Of a stretch of DNA of 64,000 nt, positions 11,820-23,421 are shown piece by piece. This stretch comes from Amyelois transitella (lineage: Eukaryota > Arthropoda > Insecta > Lepidoptera > Pyralidae). Made by a program: the position numbers and the translations under genes. The notes below the pieces were generated by a model. The model worked only from the letters and a program-made list of their open reading frames with translations. It had not been told where the DNA came from and searched no databases. The stretch is taken from positions 4,353,001 to 4,417,000 of the forward strand of contig NC_083532.1 in the NCBI RefSeq assembly GCF_032362555.1. Reading direction: 5' to 3'. The stretch's first letter is position 1; every line of letters begins with the position of its first letter.

Positions 11820-13120
11820 AATTATAAAAACTTAGCCAATTAAGTGATTCCTTTTTAAATATCATACTATTAAGGACAATTGCACCCAGTAGTTCTAGAA
11901 AATGAGTTTATCGAAGCTAAAACCACAATAACTAGACTTGTTTGTTAATTAACCGAGGTGATACGTAATTACGTATAAAAGGAGGAATAATCAATAATAA
12001 TAGTTGGCACTGACGTACGTGAGTCTTGTTACTGTAATGAATAATGCGCCATTTTAACTAAAGCGATATTTTTAACATTTCAAGTGCAAATTATACACAT
12101 GACACCGTTTAATTTATACACCTGCTTATAAAAGGTACTTGCTAGTTTATTTTGTGGTTTTCAATATAGTATAGTGAGACCATTCGTATGTCAAAACTGT
12201 ATAAGCATTATATGAGCTTGCGTGTAACCTTAGATGTCATATTGATTACCATCAGATAGATTGAGATAAATAAACTTCTTTTTTTTAAACTAAAAAAAAA
12301 TTAATTTAATGATCTCTTTTAGTCTTTAAGACTGAAAGCTTTGAGCCTTTGAGCGAGATTTACTTGGGACAAATATACATTTTTTGTATAAATATATGCA
12401 TGTTTGTGTGTTTGTAACGCAATAACTTTTAAATCGTTGGTCTGATATTGATGAAATTTATAAAATCTTGTCTAAGATATCTGAGTTTTTATGATATTTA
12501 CAATTTTCTAGATAATGAAAGTGTTCTCGAAGTCTAATTTCGCAGCAAACAAGTAGTAAACTAAATTAAATGTCCTAATATTTATGTTGATGACTTAAAA
12601 AATTCAAATATTACGTCACACACTTTAAAAATGTACATAAAAAATTAACAAAAGAATGATAATAACGAATAAAAAATACATTTCGTTTTTCTACTTTATT
12701 TCAACTTATATCGACAGTATCTATGACAAGTGTCGACACATTCCCATCACTACCGACCTATTTCGAGAACCCGCCATTAATATTTATGAATTGCTCATGC
12801 CAAATGGTTCCTAATTTGATTACACAGAAGTCTGTTTGGGAATCTGTGGTGAGATGATAATGTATTGTAGTTTTTAACCGACTGCAGAAAGGAGGTTGTT
12901 GATATTAGATTTCCGATTTACAATAGTGGATTAACATTAATATTAATCCTTAAATATTTTGTTTAATTTAAGTTATGATTAATTAAAATTGAACTTAGAA
13001 AGATGAGCACAGTCTATAATAATCAATAGTACTTAGTTTTTGTTTTTTTTTTTTACTTTTCAAATATTTTATTTGATGATTTAGGTGGGATGAATATAAA
13101 AAACAATATACAATTTTACG
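11820..13120. other. Gene-free AT-rich stretch
   Basis: No coding signal seen. Contains a repeat near 12380-12500 (CATGTTTGTGTGTTTGTAACGC, shared with 590-650). Confidence 0.5.
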
Positions 13121-13235
13121 CTTTTTAAAATATAGTATCGTTGAGTTAGTATCTCGTAACAGAAGTCTAGAACTTACTTCGAGGCTAACTCAATCAGTGT
13201 AATTTGTCCCGTATATATTTATTTATTTATATTTA
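13121..13235 (+). repeat. Family B SINE, 3' part
   Basis: AATATAGTATCGTTGAGTTAG to TTTGTCCCGTATATATTTATTTATTTA; head absent. Confidence 0.8.
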
Positions 13236-13320
13236 TTTATTTGTAACACGAGCAGAGCCGCGCTTGGAAGCTACCACAGTTGAACCACACAAGACATAGG
13301 TACAATTACGTAACAAAAAA

Positions 13321-13578
13321 CATACATACATATGGTCACGTCTATATCCCTTGCGGGGTAGACAGAGCCAACAGTCTTGAAAAGACTGAATGGCCACGTT
13401 CAGCTATTTGGCTTAACGATAGAATTGAGATTCAACTAGTGACAGGTTGCTAGCCCATCGCCTAAAAAAGAATCCCAAGTTTTTAAGCCTATCCCTTAGT
13501 CGCCTTTTACGACATCCATGGGAAAGAGATGGAGTGGTCCTATTCTTTTTTGTATTGGTGCCGGGAGCCACACGGCAC
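13321..13578 (-). repeat. Family A element, full length
   Basis: One of the best-preserved copies, complete from CATACATACATATGGTCACG to CACACGGCAC. Confidence 0.92.
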
Positions 13579-14019
13579 TAAACAAGAATTATATACAATA
13601 ATATATACCTACTTCACTAGCTGCGCCCCGAGGCTTCGCTACAATACGAATTTCGGGATAAAAAGGACTTAATATCCAGGTTAGATTCAACCCGTACTAA
13701 ATTTTTGTGTATACAATACACATATTTGTAAATACAATACACATATCCACAAATCTTTACAAACTTTGGCGTTCAAAAAAATATAACCAAGATCAGTTCA
13801 CTCTTTTGCTAAGGGGAAAATCTACCCCTAAAATCGCTCGCCAATTTTAACCCCCTATCACAAAATTAATATAGTCCCGTTACGGTTATTTAATGGACCA
13901 AACATCCCTTAACACCCCTGTTCGTTGGTAGATAAAGGGAAAACATTTATTACTATTAACTGCCATGGGTGCTGCGGAAGATTATATAAGTATTTCAATT
14001 GTTTTTTTATGAAGTGTTC

Positions 14020-14279
14020 GTGCCGTGTGGTTCCCGGCACCAATACAAGAAAGAATAGGACCACTCTATTTCTTTCCCATGGATGTCGTAAAAGGCGACT
14101 AAGGGATAGGCTTACAAACTTGGGATTCTTTTTTAGTCGATGGGCTAACAACCTGTCACTATTTGAATCTCAATTCTATCATTAAGCCAAATAGCTGAAC
14201 GTGGTCATTCAGTCTTTTCAAGACTGTTGGCTATGTCTACCCCGCAAGGGACATAGACGTGACCATATGTATGTATGTA
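14020..14279 (+). repeat. Family A element, full length
   Basis: GTGCCGTGTGGTTCCCGGCACC start to (ATGT)3 end, opposite in orientation to the copy 440 bp before it. Confidence 0.92.
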
Positions 14280-14335
14280 ATGAAGTGTTCAAATTATCGG
14301 TATACATATATTACTATTCTACTACTAACTTTTAA

Positions 14336-14545
14336 GTAGGTATATTATAAATGCGAAAGTTCGTGAGTATGTCATGGTGTCAGTATGGATGTTTGTTACT
14401 TTTTCACACAAAAAACTACTGAACCGATTACGATTTAATTTGGTATGTAGGTAGCTGAAGACCCATTTTTATCTCGTTATACTTTTTATCCCGGAGTTCC
14501 CGCGGGATTGATACCACGCGTACGAAGTCGCGGGCGGCCTTTAGT
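14336..14545 (-). repeat. Family C element
   Basis: Complement runs GGCCGCCCGCGACTTCGTAC to ACTTTCGCATTTATAATATA. Confidence 0.85.
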
Positions 14546-14679
14546 ATAAAATAAATCTAATCAATATGTTAACGGCCGAACCCGATAACAGAATTACTTT
14601 TGTATAAGCAAACTAGTTTAACCAGTACGAATTACACTGCAGGATTTTTAACCGAAAGTCAATTAAAATATAAATTACT

Positions 14680-14944
14680 AGCTGTGCCCGCGACTTCGTC
14701 CACGTGGAATAGTTATTTTGGGCATCATTGAAGCCCTCAAGGGTGAATAATTTTCCGCGTTTTTTTTTTCACATTCTCCATTATTTCTTCGCTCCTAAAA
14801 GTTGCAGCGTAATGTTATATAGCCTAAAGCCTTCCTCGATAAATGGTCTATTCAACACAAAAATAATTTTTCAATTCGAACCAGAAGTTTCTTATATTAG
14901 CGCGTTCAAACAAACAAACTCTTCAGCTTTATAATATTAGTATA
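14680..14944 (+). repeat. Family D element, full length
   Basis: GCTGTGCCCGCGACTTCGTCC to TTTATAATATTAGTATA, immediately before the tandem duplication. Confidence 0.88.
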
Positions 14945-15666
14945 GATAAATTCTACACAGTGGACGATTGTAAGTCATTGATAGAATAGAATAGATTTAT
15001 TTTCAAAATTGGATACAAGGTATCACTTATTGACGTCACATCACTTAAATCTAATTATAACGACTACCGCTTCCAAAGCGCATGTGTAGAAGAAGCGGCG
15101 GAACAAACTACACTGCAGCATTTTCATCGGACGTCAATATACAAATGTAGATCTCTTAAATCTGAATCATGGACGAATGCGCATTGTCTACATTAAAAAA
15201 ATTCAACACATAAAGAATTTTTTCAATTCGAACCACAAGTACCTGAGATTAGCGCGTTCAAACAAACAAACTCTTCAGCTTTATAATATTAGTAGGTATA
15301 GATAAATCTACACAGTGGACGATTGTAAGTCATTGATAGAATAGAATAGATTTATTTTCAAAATTGGATACAAGGTATCACTTATTAACGTCACATCACT
15401 TAAATCTAATTATAACTACTACCGCTTCCAAAGCGCATGTGTAGAAGAAGCGGCGGAACAAACTACACTGCAGCATTTTCATCGGACGTCAAACTGAATC
15501 ATGGACGAATGCACATTGTCTACATTAAAAAAATTCAACACATGAAGAATTTTTTCAATTCGAACCACAAGTACCTGAGATTAGCGCGTTCAAACAAACA
15601 CTCTCTTCAGCTTTATAATATTAGTATAGATAAATCTACACAGTTGACGATTGTAAATCAATGATA
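14945..15666. repeat. Tandem duplication (356 + 328 + 38 bp) beside invected exon 2
   Basis: Three successive units start with GATAAAT(T)CTACACAG at 14945, 15301 and 15629. Units 1 and 2 each contain a family E element (GAATAGATTTATTTTC... to GCAGCATTTTCATCGGACGTC) and a truncated family D tail ending TTTATAATATTAGTA. The third is only the first 38 bp and runs straight into intron sequence 10-15 bp from the exon 2 splice donor. A full D element (14680-14944) precedes unit 1. Unit 2 lacks about 28 bp found in unit 1. Confidence 0.85.
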
Positions 15667-15681
15667 ACAAAGAATACTCAC

Positions 15682-15762
15682 CGGAACTGGGCCGGTCACT
15701 GTACCTGGTACAGTAGACCCACGCGGGCCACACCATGGGACCGTCGCCGCTTGTCGTGGTGC
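15682..15762 (-). CDS. inv: Invected-like exon 2 encoding the EH2 motif
   Basis: This 81-nt exon follows TTTGTATCTGTTGCAG and precedes GTGAGTATTC. Read from the split codon left by exon 1 (G|GC), it encodes 27 codons containing [17 protein letters not shown]. The tryptophans and the YCTRYSDRP core are the near-invariant signature that docks on Exd/Pbx. It is too short to show as a long ORF. The phase-1 end after Ser-Ser is where the invected RS dipeptide would be added by a microexon. Confidence 0.88.
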
Positions 15763-17181
15763 CTGCAACAGATACAAATATTCATCACCTTCTTGATGAG
15801 TCAGATAGCCGCAGTGGCGAGAGCGTTTGAAGCGATTACGCATGGTAAGCAACCATGTTTGCAGTCCTCATTCGGATGGGTGACTGGTAAAGACACTAAT
15901 TTTTCTAAAGCTTCTTGTGCTAGAAGAAAGCACATTGCAAAAAGCTAGCTGAACTTGGCCATTAAGTCTTTTCAAGACTGTTGTTGGCTCTGTCTGCCCC
16001 GCAAGGGATAAAAACATGGTTGTATGTATGTATGTAGGTAATCATTCTGCTATAATTATGATTAATATAAATTAAAAAGATATAATAAATTGAAATGTCT
16101 AAATCATATTACCTGTGGCAGAACTTTGGTTACTCCCACTATCCTCCCCTTTCGACAAATCTATCGCCCCTCCCTTCTCCGACGGCTTCACTTCCGGCAC
16201 TCTAGACTCCACTTCCGGTTTGGGTACACTGCATCCAATCACAGAAACATCTTTAACAGCCTTACTCTCAAACTGTCTAGCTTTCAAATTTTTCCTCTTA
16301 TTCAGCGGATCAGTGATACGCCTCCCGAAATCAGCTTTCAAAATATTATCTATGCTAAATTTGAGACAATTCTGATTTATGAAATCTCTAGATTCTTCAG
16401 GAGATTTCGGATAATTCAGTCTCCTGTTTTCATCAGTTCTTGTGTTCCTTAATTCTTGAGTTTGCGTTTTGCGAACACCGAAATTTAGGGCGTATTGCTG
16501 ATTCACATTTACATTTGACTGCGGCGCTGTCATCCTATTCAGTCCGTTAATTCCTGACTTCAGATCAACCTGGTTGATCAAAGGGTTCTGGAATATCATA
16601 GGTTGATTAAGGAACATGAGCGGATTTGGGGTAATTGGACTAGGTCTTAATAACAACGGCTGGTTTATATTCAAATTTTGGCTCAACTGTGATATAGCGT
16701 TGAGATGTGTCTGTATATGTTTAAAAGAGGTCAGTCCTTGTTCATCTTGGGATTTTTCCCCCTCAAAACTGGACATGGGAGCCTCATTACCCACCGACAA
16801 AACTGTGTCGTCGCTACAACAGGAATTATCGTCTACACTGATTTCAGCTCTTGTGTCATTTGTTCTATCATCATCATCCAGTTGCGGGCTAACGCTGGCA
16901 GAATTTCTAGAACTTTCTACATTGTCTTCGTAATTGGGCGTGCTTTGAAGCAACTTGTCTGTCGAGAAGACATTCTCTGGGCTGTTGCTGTCCCTCTCTT
17001 TCTTTAGCACGTTCTGTATGGAAAAAGAGGATGTGTGTATGTTTCTTTCTTCTTGCTTTTCATCGTCATGGTATTCTGGGCTAGTAGTGTCTCTGGTGTT
17101 GGGAGAATAAGGTTCGTCATCGCTTTCTTGGATTTTAATTCTGGAGTCCTGTAGATGCACGTTGGAGGAGACCGCCGCCAT
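15682..17181 (-). CDS. inv: Invected-like engrailed-family homeobox protein, exons 1-2 (partial)
   Basis: Segment-polarity transcriptional repressor, acting in the nucleus. Coding exons are 17181-16113 (356 codons plus 1 nt) and 15762-15682 (81 nt, phase 1 at both ends), joined by GT-AG across a 350-bp intron. Seen: FSIQNVL (residues 53-59) and FSIDNIL (275-281), both EH1-type Groucho-binding motifs; LSVG (128-131), recalled as invected-specific within the family; acidic and Ser-rich low-complexity stretches. Exon 2 encodes [17 protein letters not shown], the EH2 peptide that contacts Extradenticle, and ends at a GTGAGT donor. The ATG sits in AAGATGG context. The homeodomain, and the RS microexon expected of invected, were not found at 1-15681, so the gene continues beyond the window. 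engrailed is the alternative; LSVG favours invected. Confidence 0.85.
15951..16036 (+). repeat. Family A 3' end in invected intron 1
   Basis: CTTTTCAAGACTG to GTTGTATGTATGTATGTAG, antisense to the gene. Confidence 0.85.
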
Positions 17182-17196
17182 CTTGGATGCGATTTG

Positions 17197-17205
17197 TTAC
17201 GCCAT
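17197..17205 (-). promoter_or_regulatory. Candidate 3' splice site and two-codon uORF before the invected ATG
   Basis: The minus strand reads TTTTCCCTTTTTGTCCCTAG followed by ATGGCGTAA, 24 nt before the start codon. The pyrimidine-rich tract plus AG is a good acceptor, so coding exon 1 may start at 17205 with a separate 5'-UTR exon upstream. If so, the exon opens with a Met-Ala-stop uORF. Splicing is inferred from sequence only. Confidence 0.4.
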
Positions 17206-17454
17206 CTAGGGACAAAAAGGGAAAACTTAGCACACGTTACTAAAAGCGTTATTTTATCAACAAGAATCTTGATAAAAATAAAGCCAGCTACTACTCTTCC
17301 CGAGAAGATAGTAAAGGTCGATCGAAGGAGTGGCTTATAAACTTGGAATTTTTCTTCTAGACTATAGGTTATCAACCTATCACAATCTGAATCTCTGATT
17401 GCTCTACATATCTCTGCTTTAAGGTGCGATCCTACGAATTAAGAAAGAACAATA

Positions 17455-17560
17455 TACATAGGTACATACGTACATATAATCACGTCTATATCCCTTGCGG
17501 GGTAGACAAGAGCCAATAGTCTTGAAAAGACTGACAGGCCACGTTTAGCTGTGTGGTTAA
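17455..17560 (-). repeat. Family A 3' end
   Basis: ACATACGTACATATAATCACG to GCCACGTTTAGCTGTGTGG, joined to a non-LTR fragment. Confidence 0.8.
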
Positions 17561-17570
17561 AACAATAAAT

Positions 17571-18240
17571 TGACATGCTGCGCTGGATGTGTGGAGTATC
17601 ACGGAAGAACCTCGTGAGGAACTCCTGTATCCGCGGCATGTTTTCGGCATTCATGTTCGCGACATAGCAGACAAAATGCAGGAGAGCTGGCTATGCTGGT
17701 ATGGCCAGGTTTGAAGACCAAATGCCTGATCATGCCGCCTCCGCCGTGCTCAGGTCGAAGGGGCAAGCCGAAGAGATTTAGCGTCGTAAAAGATGATACA
17801 TATACATACATACAATCACGTCTTTATCCTTTGCGGGGTGGACAGAGCCAACAGTCTTGAAAAGACCGATGGACCACTTTCAGCCGCCTGGCTCAATGAT
17901 AGAATTGAGAGACAAATAGTGCAGGTTGCTGGCCCATCGCCTAAAATAAGAATCCCGAGTTTATAAGCCTATCCCTCAGTCGCCTTTTACGACATCCATG
18001 GGAACGAGATGGAGTGGTCCTTTTTTTTTATTGGTGTGGAGAACCATACGGCACTGAAAAGATAAAAGATACACACGGTAAAAGATGATACGCGAAAAAA
18101 TGAACTGATAACAGAGGACGCCGAAAACTGGACTGTATGAAGAGAGAAAAGTCTGAAAGCGGACCCCGGGCCCCGAAACACTGCTGTGGAGGGTGCGACC
18201 GGGAACACGCATAGATGAAATACTGAGACACAGAATTAAA
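17571..18240 (+). mobile_element. Second non-LTR family, 3' fragment split by a family A insertion
   Basis: 17571-17799 encodes decayed reverse-transcriptase C-terminus (MLRWMCGVSRKNLVRN, then GYAGMARFEDQMPDHA). After the family A copy at 17800-18055 it resumes at about 18079 with VKDD and NELITEDAENWTV-type codons and GTGGAGGGTGCGACCGGGAACA. Multiple stops. Confidence 0.75.
17800..18055 (-). repeat. Family A element nested in a LINE fragment
   Basis: Full length. GTAAAAGATGATAC occurs on both sides (17786-17799 and 18078-18091); 23 bp of extra sequence separates the GTGCCG end from the right copy. Confidence 0.88.
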
Positions 18241-18390
18241 AAAACCCGAAACTGCCGAGCTTGCATGAAGAGAGTTATGAATGTGGATGAAGCGAAGGAA
18301 ATATGCAGAGATCGTGATAAGTGGAAAGAGGTAGTCTCTGCCTGCCCCTCCGGGAAAGAGGCGTGATTTTATGTATGTATGTATGTAGAA
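18240..18390 (+). mobile_element. RTE-like 3' end
   Basis: CCCGAAACTGCCGAGCTTGC to GCGTGATTTT(ATGT)4. Confidence 0.85.
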
Positions 18391-18765
18391 TTAAAAAAAA
18401 AAATAAACCGCGTATTTTTCTCGAATTTTTGTTGTTGTTTAAAAAGTTACATTCAAAATTGGAATACAGGTGGCCAGTGTCAACCGCGACATGACCAGCG
18501 GTGCCAATCCCAACGATCAGTGTTACCAACCCCCCAATAATTATGAAATGTTATCGCGATGCCGCGAAAACCGCCGGTTGCTAAACGAGATGAGTGCAAC
18601 GATTGTGAAAGTTGCTCTACTTCGAATTTTGAATGCTGGCTTTTGCGCGCCATCTTGTTCTCGTGGGAATTTAATATAATAATCATGTGAATGAGTGGAA
18701 ACTTTTGGGAACGTGGTTTTTGTAAGATGCTTGAATAACTAAGGTAAAAATATATATAATTATAT

Positions 18766-18972
18766 AGGCCGCCCGCGACTTCGTCCGCATGGAAACCCTA
18801 TCGATCCCGCGGGAACTCCGGAATAAAAAGTATATTTTATTCTGAGTCTTCAGCTACCTACATACCAAATTTCATCGGAATCGGTTAATAGTTTTTGCGT
18901 GAAAGAGTAAACATCCATACTGACATCCTGACATACTCACAAACTTTCGCATTTATAATATTAGTAGGATAT
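18766..18972 (+). repeat. Family C element, full length
   Basis: GGCCGCCCGCGACTTCGTCC to ATTTATAATATTAGTAGGAT. Confidence 0.9.
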
Positions 18973-19288
18973 ATAATTTTTTTTTCCATTTAGGATGAAC
19001 TTCATAGAATTTGGCACTGGTTATACACAATTATGATAACAGCTAACTTAGAATGTAAGAAATTAATCCTTCCATTATTCCACAAGTGAGAAAAAGAGGT
19101 ACGTAATAGTGCTACAATCGGTTCAAGTATTATAAACGATAGTTTCTTGTAATTAATAATTTTATAAGTCTATTACTTTCGAACAGATTAAAGTTACGAC
19201 GAAATCACCTCGTATTACAAATTTCACGCCATTAGAAGTATACAACAACTTTCTCTGCAAATTATAAGCTTTGAAATTGTTTATAACA

Positions 19289-19545
19289 GCCGCGTGGTTC
19301 TCGGTAACAATAGAAAAAAGAATAGGACCACTCCATCTCTTTTCTATGGATGTCGTAAACGGCGACTAAGGGATAGGCTTATATACTTGTAATTCCTCTT
19401 TAAGGCGATCGGCTAGCAACCTGTCACTGTTTGAATCTGAATTCTATCATTGAGCCGGATAGCTGTGCGTGGCCTTTCAGTCTTTTGATGACTGTTAGCT
19501 CTGTCTACCCCGCAGGGGATGTGGACGTGATTGTATGTTATATGT
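19289..19545 (+). repeat. Family A element, diverged
   Basis: GCCGCGTGGTTCTCGG start; the tail is reduced to TTGTATGTTATATGTTG. Confidence 0.85.
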
Positions 19546-20225
19546 TGTTTACAACAAAACCGAAGAAACCCAGTTAAACGTGATCATTCTAAATCCTAAA
19601 CCAAAATATCTACTTGTTTTTCATTACACAAGTCAAAACAGAATAAACAATCGTAAATTTTCCGACCAACAACAAAATAATCTAAATACATAAATAAATT
19701 TTCTTTAAAATAAACATAGTAGAGTTACTTTACATGCGCGTGAGACCACACACGTCGAACGCATGCGCACAAGAGGCATTCAGTTAATCTGTGACCAAAG
19801 TTATCTCACACTGCTCCTTCATAGCGAAATAAACCTTATCCCCACATCAATAAGACTTGTTACAAGTACACAAATTAACTTGGCACTACTAAAGGGCTTC
19901 ACCAATTTATTCCCGATACAATTTAATCGATTCCCAACTCTATAATCATAGTGTTAAGGTCCATTAGAAACGTTTTGTTTGTACGTGTTAAATTGTAGAG
20001 AAATTGATGTTTTATTTCAGCATCACGATTTCGCAATTTAAAGACATGTTCGTTATTTGTTGAGATATATACTAGTTGGTTACTGCGGGTTCACCTATTT
20101 TATGGTTTAATTTCTATGGAAATTTGTGTGTAAGCAGAAACAAAACGTTTTCTTTTAGGCGTTAGGCTCAACCTATCAAAATCAATTTCAAATTCAAAAT
20201 TATATTACTTACTTACTACTACGAT
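19546..20225. other. Gene-free stretch
   Basis: No repeat or coding signal recognised except one 60-codon ORF (19763-19945) without family resemblance. Confidence 0.4.
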
Positions 20226-20229
20226 ACTT

Positions 20230-20480
20230 TATACATACGGGGTTGCGGCATTGCGGGGTAGACAGAGCTAACAGTCTTTAAAAGACTGATAGGCCACGTT
20301 CAGCTGTTTGTCTGAATGATATAGAATTGATATTCAAATGGTGACAGGTTGCTAGCCTGTCACCTAAAAGAAGAATCCCAAGTTTGTTATCCTATCCCTT
20401 AGTCGCCTTTTACGACATCCATGGGAAAGAGATGGAGTGGTTCTATTCTTTTTTCTAATGGTGCCGGGAATCACACGGCA
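20230..20480 (-). repeat. Family A element
   Basis: Tail region altered (TTTATACATACGGGGTTGCGG); 5' end intact. Confidence 0.85.
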
Positions 20481-20989
20481 TACTTATATTAAGCGATAGG
20501 ATACGAGTACTTCATATCGCTTAATAATCGTCATATGTTTTAGTTTAACAACATTGGTTGACGTCAAATAAATTACTTAAAACTAAGTTCACTGCCTTTT
20601 CCAAGGCGTCAGTGCAAATGAAGCGGCAACAAACTGCATTGCAGCATTTTCTTCAACAACGTCGACTTCTTATATTGTATCTCAATTTCATCATTAAGCC
20701 ATATACTATAGCTAAACGTGTTACTGTAGGCTCTGTCTACCCCTGAGGTCTACCACAAAATAAAAACGTAATTATATGTAAGTATGTAAAAATTATTTCG
20801 ACGACAAAACGAAAGAGATCTCTAATGTGTGTATATATTAATAGCCGTATATCAAAAACATATTTATTCCGCTGTGTGACTACAGTTCAGGAGATACGCG
20901 TAAAGTCGTTTACAAACGATTATACTCTTTAAATAAAACGTTACCGTGAAATTATGGTTACAAATGGCAATTTATTCCGTTCTTTTAAT

Positions 20990-21090
20990 ATATCTTCTTC
21001 CACCTTGCTTTAGTCCCGGTTGCATCCTCACCACTCTGGAGAGGAGCCCGGGGTGTGCCTTTGACCATGGATCCTGGATTGGGTGAGTCA
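20990..21090 (+). repeat. Family F fragment
   Basis: TCTTCCACCTTGCTTTAGTC, CGGTTGCATCCTCACCACTC and GACCATGGATCCTGG; other copies at 40695-40790 (plus) and 63490-63750 (minus). Confidence 0.75.
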
Positions 21091-21287
21091 TTATTTACCT
21101 ACATGAAGCGACTCCCTTCAGACTTTTGCCGGGGAACCTTATCTAATTTCATCAAAATAAGTCTAGTAAATTTTGCGTCGAAAGCTGAACGTGGCTTATC
21201 AGACTGTTGGCTCTGTCTACCCTGAAAGGGATATAGATGTGATGATATGTAGTTATGTATAAATTTTGCGTTAAAGCGTGATAAACA

Positions 21288-21524
21288 ACATACATACATA
21301 TAATCACGTCTATATCCCTTCCGGTATTGACAGAGCCAACAGTCCTGAAAGGACTGATAAGGCCCGTTCAGCTGTATGGCTTAATTATAAAATCGAGATT
21401 TTAGTGACAGGTTGTTAGCCATCGTCGCCTAAAAGAAGTATCCCGAGTTGATAAAAGCCTATCCCCAAGCCCTATTATTTTTATGATTAAATTATTTTTA
21501 TTGGTGCCGGGAACCACACGGCAC
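21288..21524 (-). repeat. Family A element, internally deleted
   Basis: Lacks the CATGGATGTCGTAAAAGGCG block; both termini present. Confidence 0.85.
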
Positions 21525-21818
21525 AGACATCAGATATATACTATATAAAAGGTACCTAATATATGCATATTTTATACAACAGAAAACATGTTCTGTAGAT
21601 TTTAAACTTCATATACCTATAAGGTTGTTAAACATTAATATTTATAAAAATGTATAATTAGGTGTTAATTATACTTTTTATGCGGTGTGTTAATTCGCTT
21701 AGTAAACTTTTTATTCTTTATCACAAACTAGTGGTCGTCCGCGACTCCGCCCGCGCAAATAAAAGATTCCGTTAATTCCCGTTCCCGTGGGAATTTTGAG
21801 TGATCTTTGTAATTATCT

Positions 21819-22037
21819 TACATACATATGGTCACGTCTATATCCCTTGCGGGGTAGACAGAGCCAACAGTCTTGAAAAGACTGATAGACCACGTTCAGC
21901 TATTTGGCCCATCGCCTAAAGGAAGAAACCCAAGTTTTTAAGCCTATCCCTTAGTCGCCTTTTACGACATCCATGGGAAAGAGATGGAGTGGTCTTATTC
22001 TTTTTTGTACCTATTGGTGCCGGGAACCACACGGCAC
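21819..22037 (-). repeat. Family A element, internally deleted
   Basis: Jumps from CACGTTCAGCTATTTGGC to CCATCGCCTAAAGG, losing about 40 bp. Confidence 0.88.
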
Positions 22038-22395
22038 ATTAATATCTTACCTTATCAGAAAATGCTTATCAGGCTGAACATTTTGATTAAGGATTCATTT
22101 CTAAATTATGCCTTTGATACGTCAACTGATACAGATCTCTTTTTTTTCGGGGGTTAATTGTAAATACCTAAGACTAAAACAGGTCTAAGACTTATATACC
22201 TAAGTATTGATAAAGTAATTGAGTGCTAAAATGTCATACCAATGAATGTAAATAACTACTTGGTATTTGTATCTACCTGTTACAGTCACTAGTATTTTTA
22301 TCTGTGACAGATCTTACTAAGTATTATACACTAGGATTATATAAACATGTAATTTTACTGTTTATAAATACAACAGTTATTAAAGTTGTAAAAAA

Positions 22396-22660
22396 GTGCC
22401 GTGTGGTTCCCGGCACCAATACAAAAAAGAACAGGACCACTCCATCTCTTTCCCATGGATGTCGTAAAAGGCGACTAATGGATAGGCTTACATACTTGCT
22501 ATTCTGTTTTAGGCGATTGGCTAGCAACCTGTCACTATTTGAATCTCAATTCTATCTTAAAGCCAAACAGCTGAACGTGGCCTATCAGTCTTTACAAGAC
22601 TGTTGGCTCTGTCTACCCCGCAAGGGATATAGACGTGATTATATGTATGTATGTATGTAT
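22396..22660 (+). repeat. Family A element, full length
   Basis: GTGCCG start and (ATGT)4 tail; a family H segment (CAGTTATTAAACGCGCACGTAA) starts immediately after. Confidence 0.92.
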
Positions 22661-22805
22661 GCAGTTATTAAACGCGCACGTAACGTACCTTTATTTTATC
22701 TCGGACGTATGGAATCATGTTACAATGATACCTAAGTGGTCTCCCAGCGACTGAAAAACCAGCGGGCTAGTAACTCCGTCTGCGCGGCAGAATGTTCTTC
22801 TACCG
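22661..22805 (+). repeat. Family H segment
   Basis: Shares CGCGCACGTAACGTACC, GAATCATGTTACAATGATAC and GGCAGAATGTTCTTCT with 47085-47255. Confidence 0.75.
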
Positions 22806-23421
22806 CCTAGCTTACACGCCAAATTTGGAAGAAGAATTAGGATGTGCATAGATAGATATGTCAGTCTGTTTAATACAGAACTACTTATTTGTTTGTCGGT
22901 ACTTGTTTTGATAGAAATTAAAACTGCACTTTCGGAAATAACTCATTGAACTTATATTTTTAGTATTTGGTTCATACATTAGGTATTAACATCAAGGATA
23001 TTATAAAAAGTGAACTTAATTCGATACATTGAACATTGTAAGTCGCGGGCTCAGCTAGTTTCAAATAATAATCAAGTAAGTATGTATCAAAATAATGTTT
23101 ATTTTATGGGACATAAAATATTTCAAAAATTCTTTACCTACCTACTAAGTAAGTAGTCGCGTAAAAATAACATTTGAAATATTCTCAACTAATTAAAAAT
23201 ACGCGAAATTAAACTTACCACAAGTTTTATGGCAAAATAAACAACACTTTTATCGAAAAATAATTCAATATCAGGTTTCCGATACGAAACGGTGTTAACA
23301 TACACATAAGTACTTATACGGTGTTCAAAATACGATAATTGGTAATTTATTGCGTTTACAAATTATATAACTGTGATTTAGACATTGTATAGCTATTAAC
23401 TTCATGCATATTATAAATTAG

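Noticed and set aside
1..15681. Search for the invected homeodomain exon
   Set aside because: No minus-strand match to the WFQNKRAK or neighbouring codons; GAACCA words found belong to family A or D repeats.
15658..15852. 64-codon minus-strand ORF across invected exon 2
   Set aside because: Its frame differs from the spliced reading; only 15682-15762 in the other frame encodes the conserved EH2 peptide.
16115..16933. Several plus-strand ORFs of 86-120 codons
   Set aside because: All are antisense shadows of invected exon 1, which has motif and splice support on the other strand.
22304..22735. 143-codon open frame
   Set aside because: It is a read-through of a family A element (TKKNRTTPSLSHGCRKRRL peptide), a frame that recurs in many copies.
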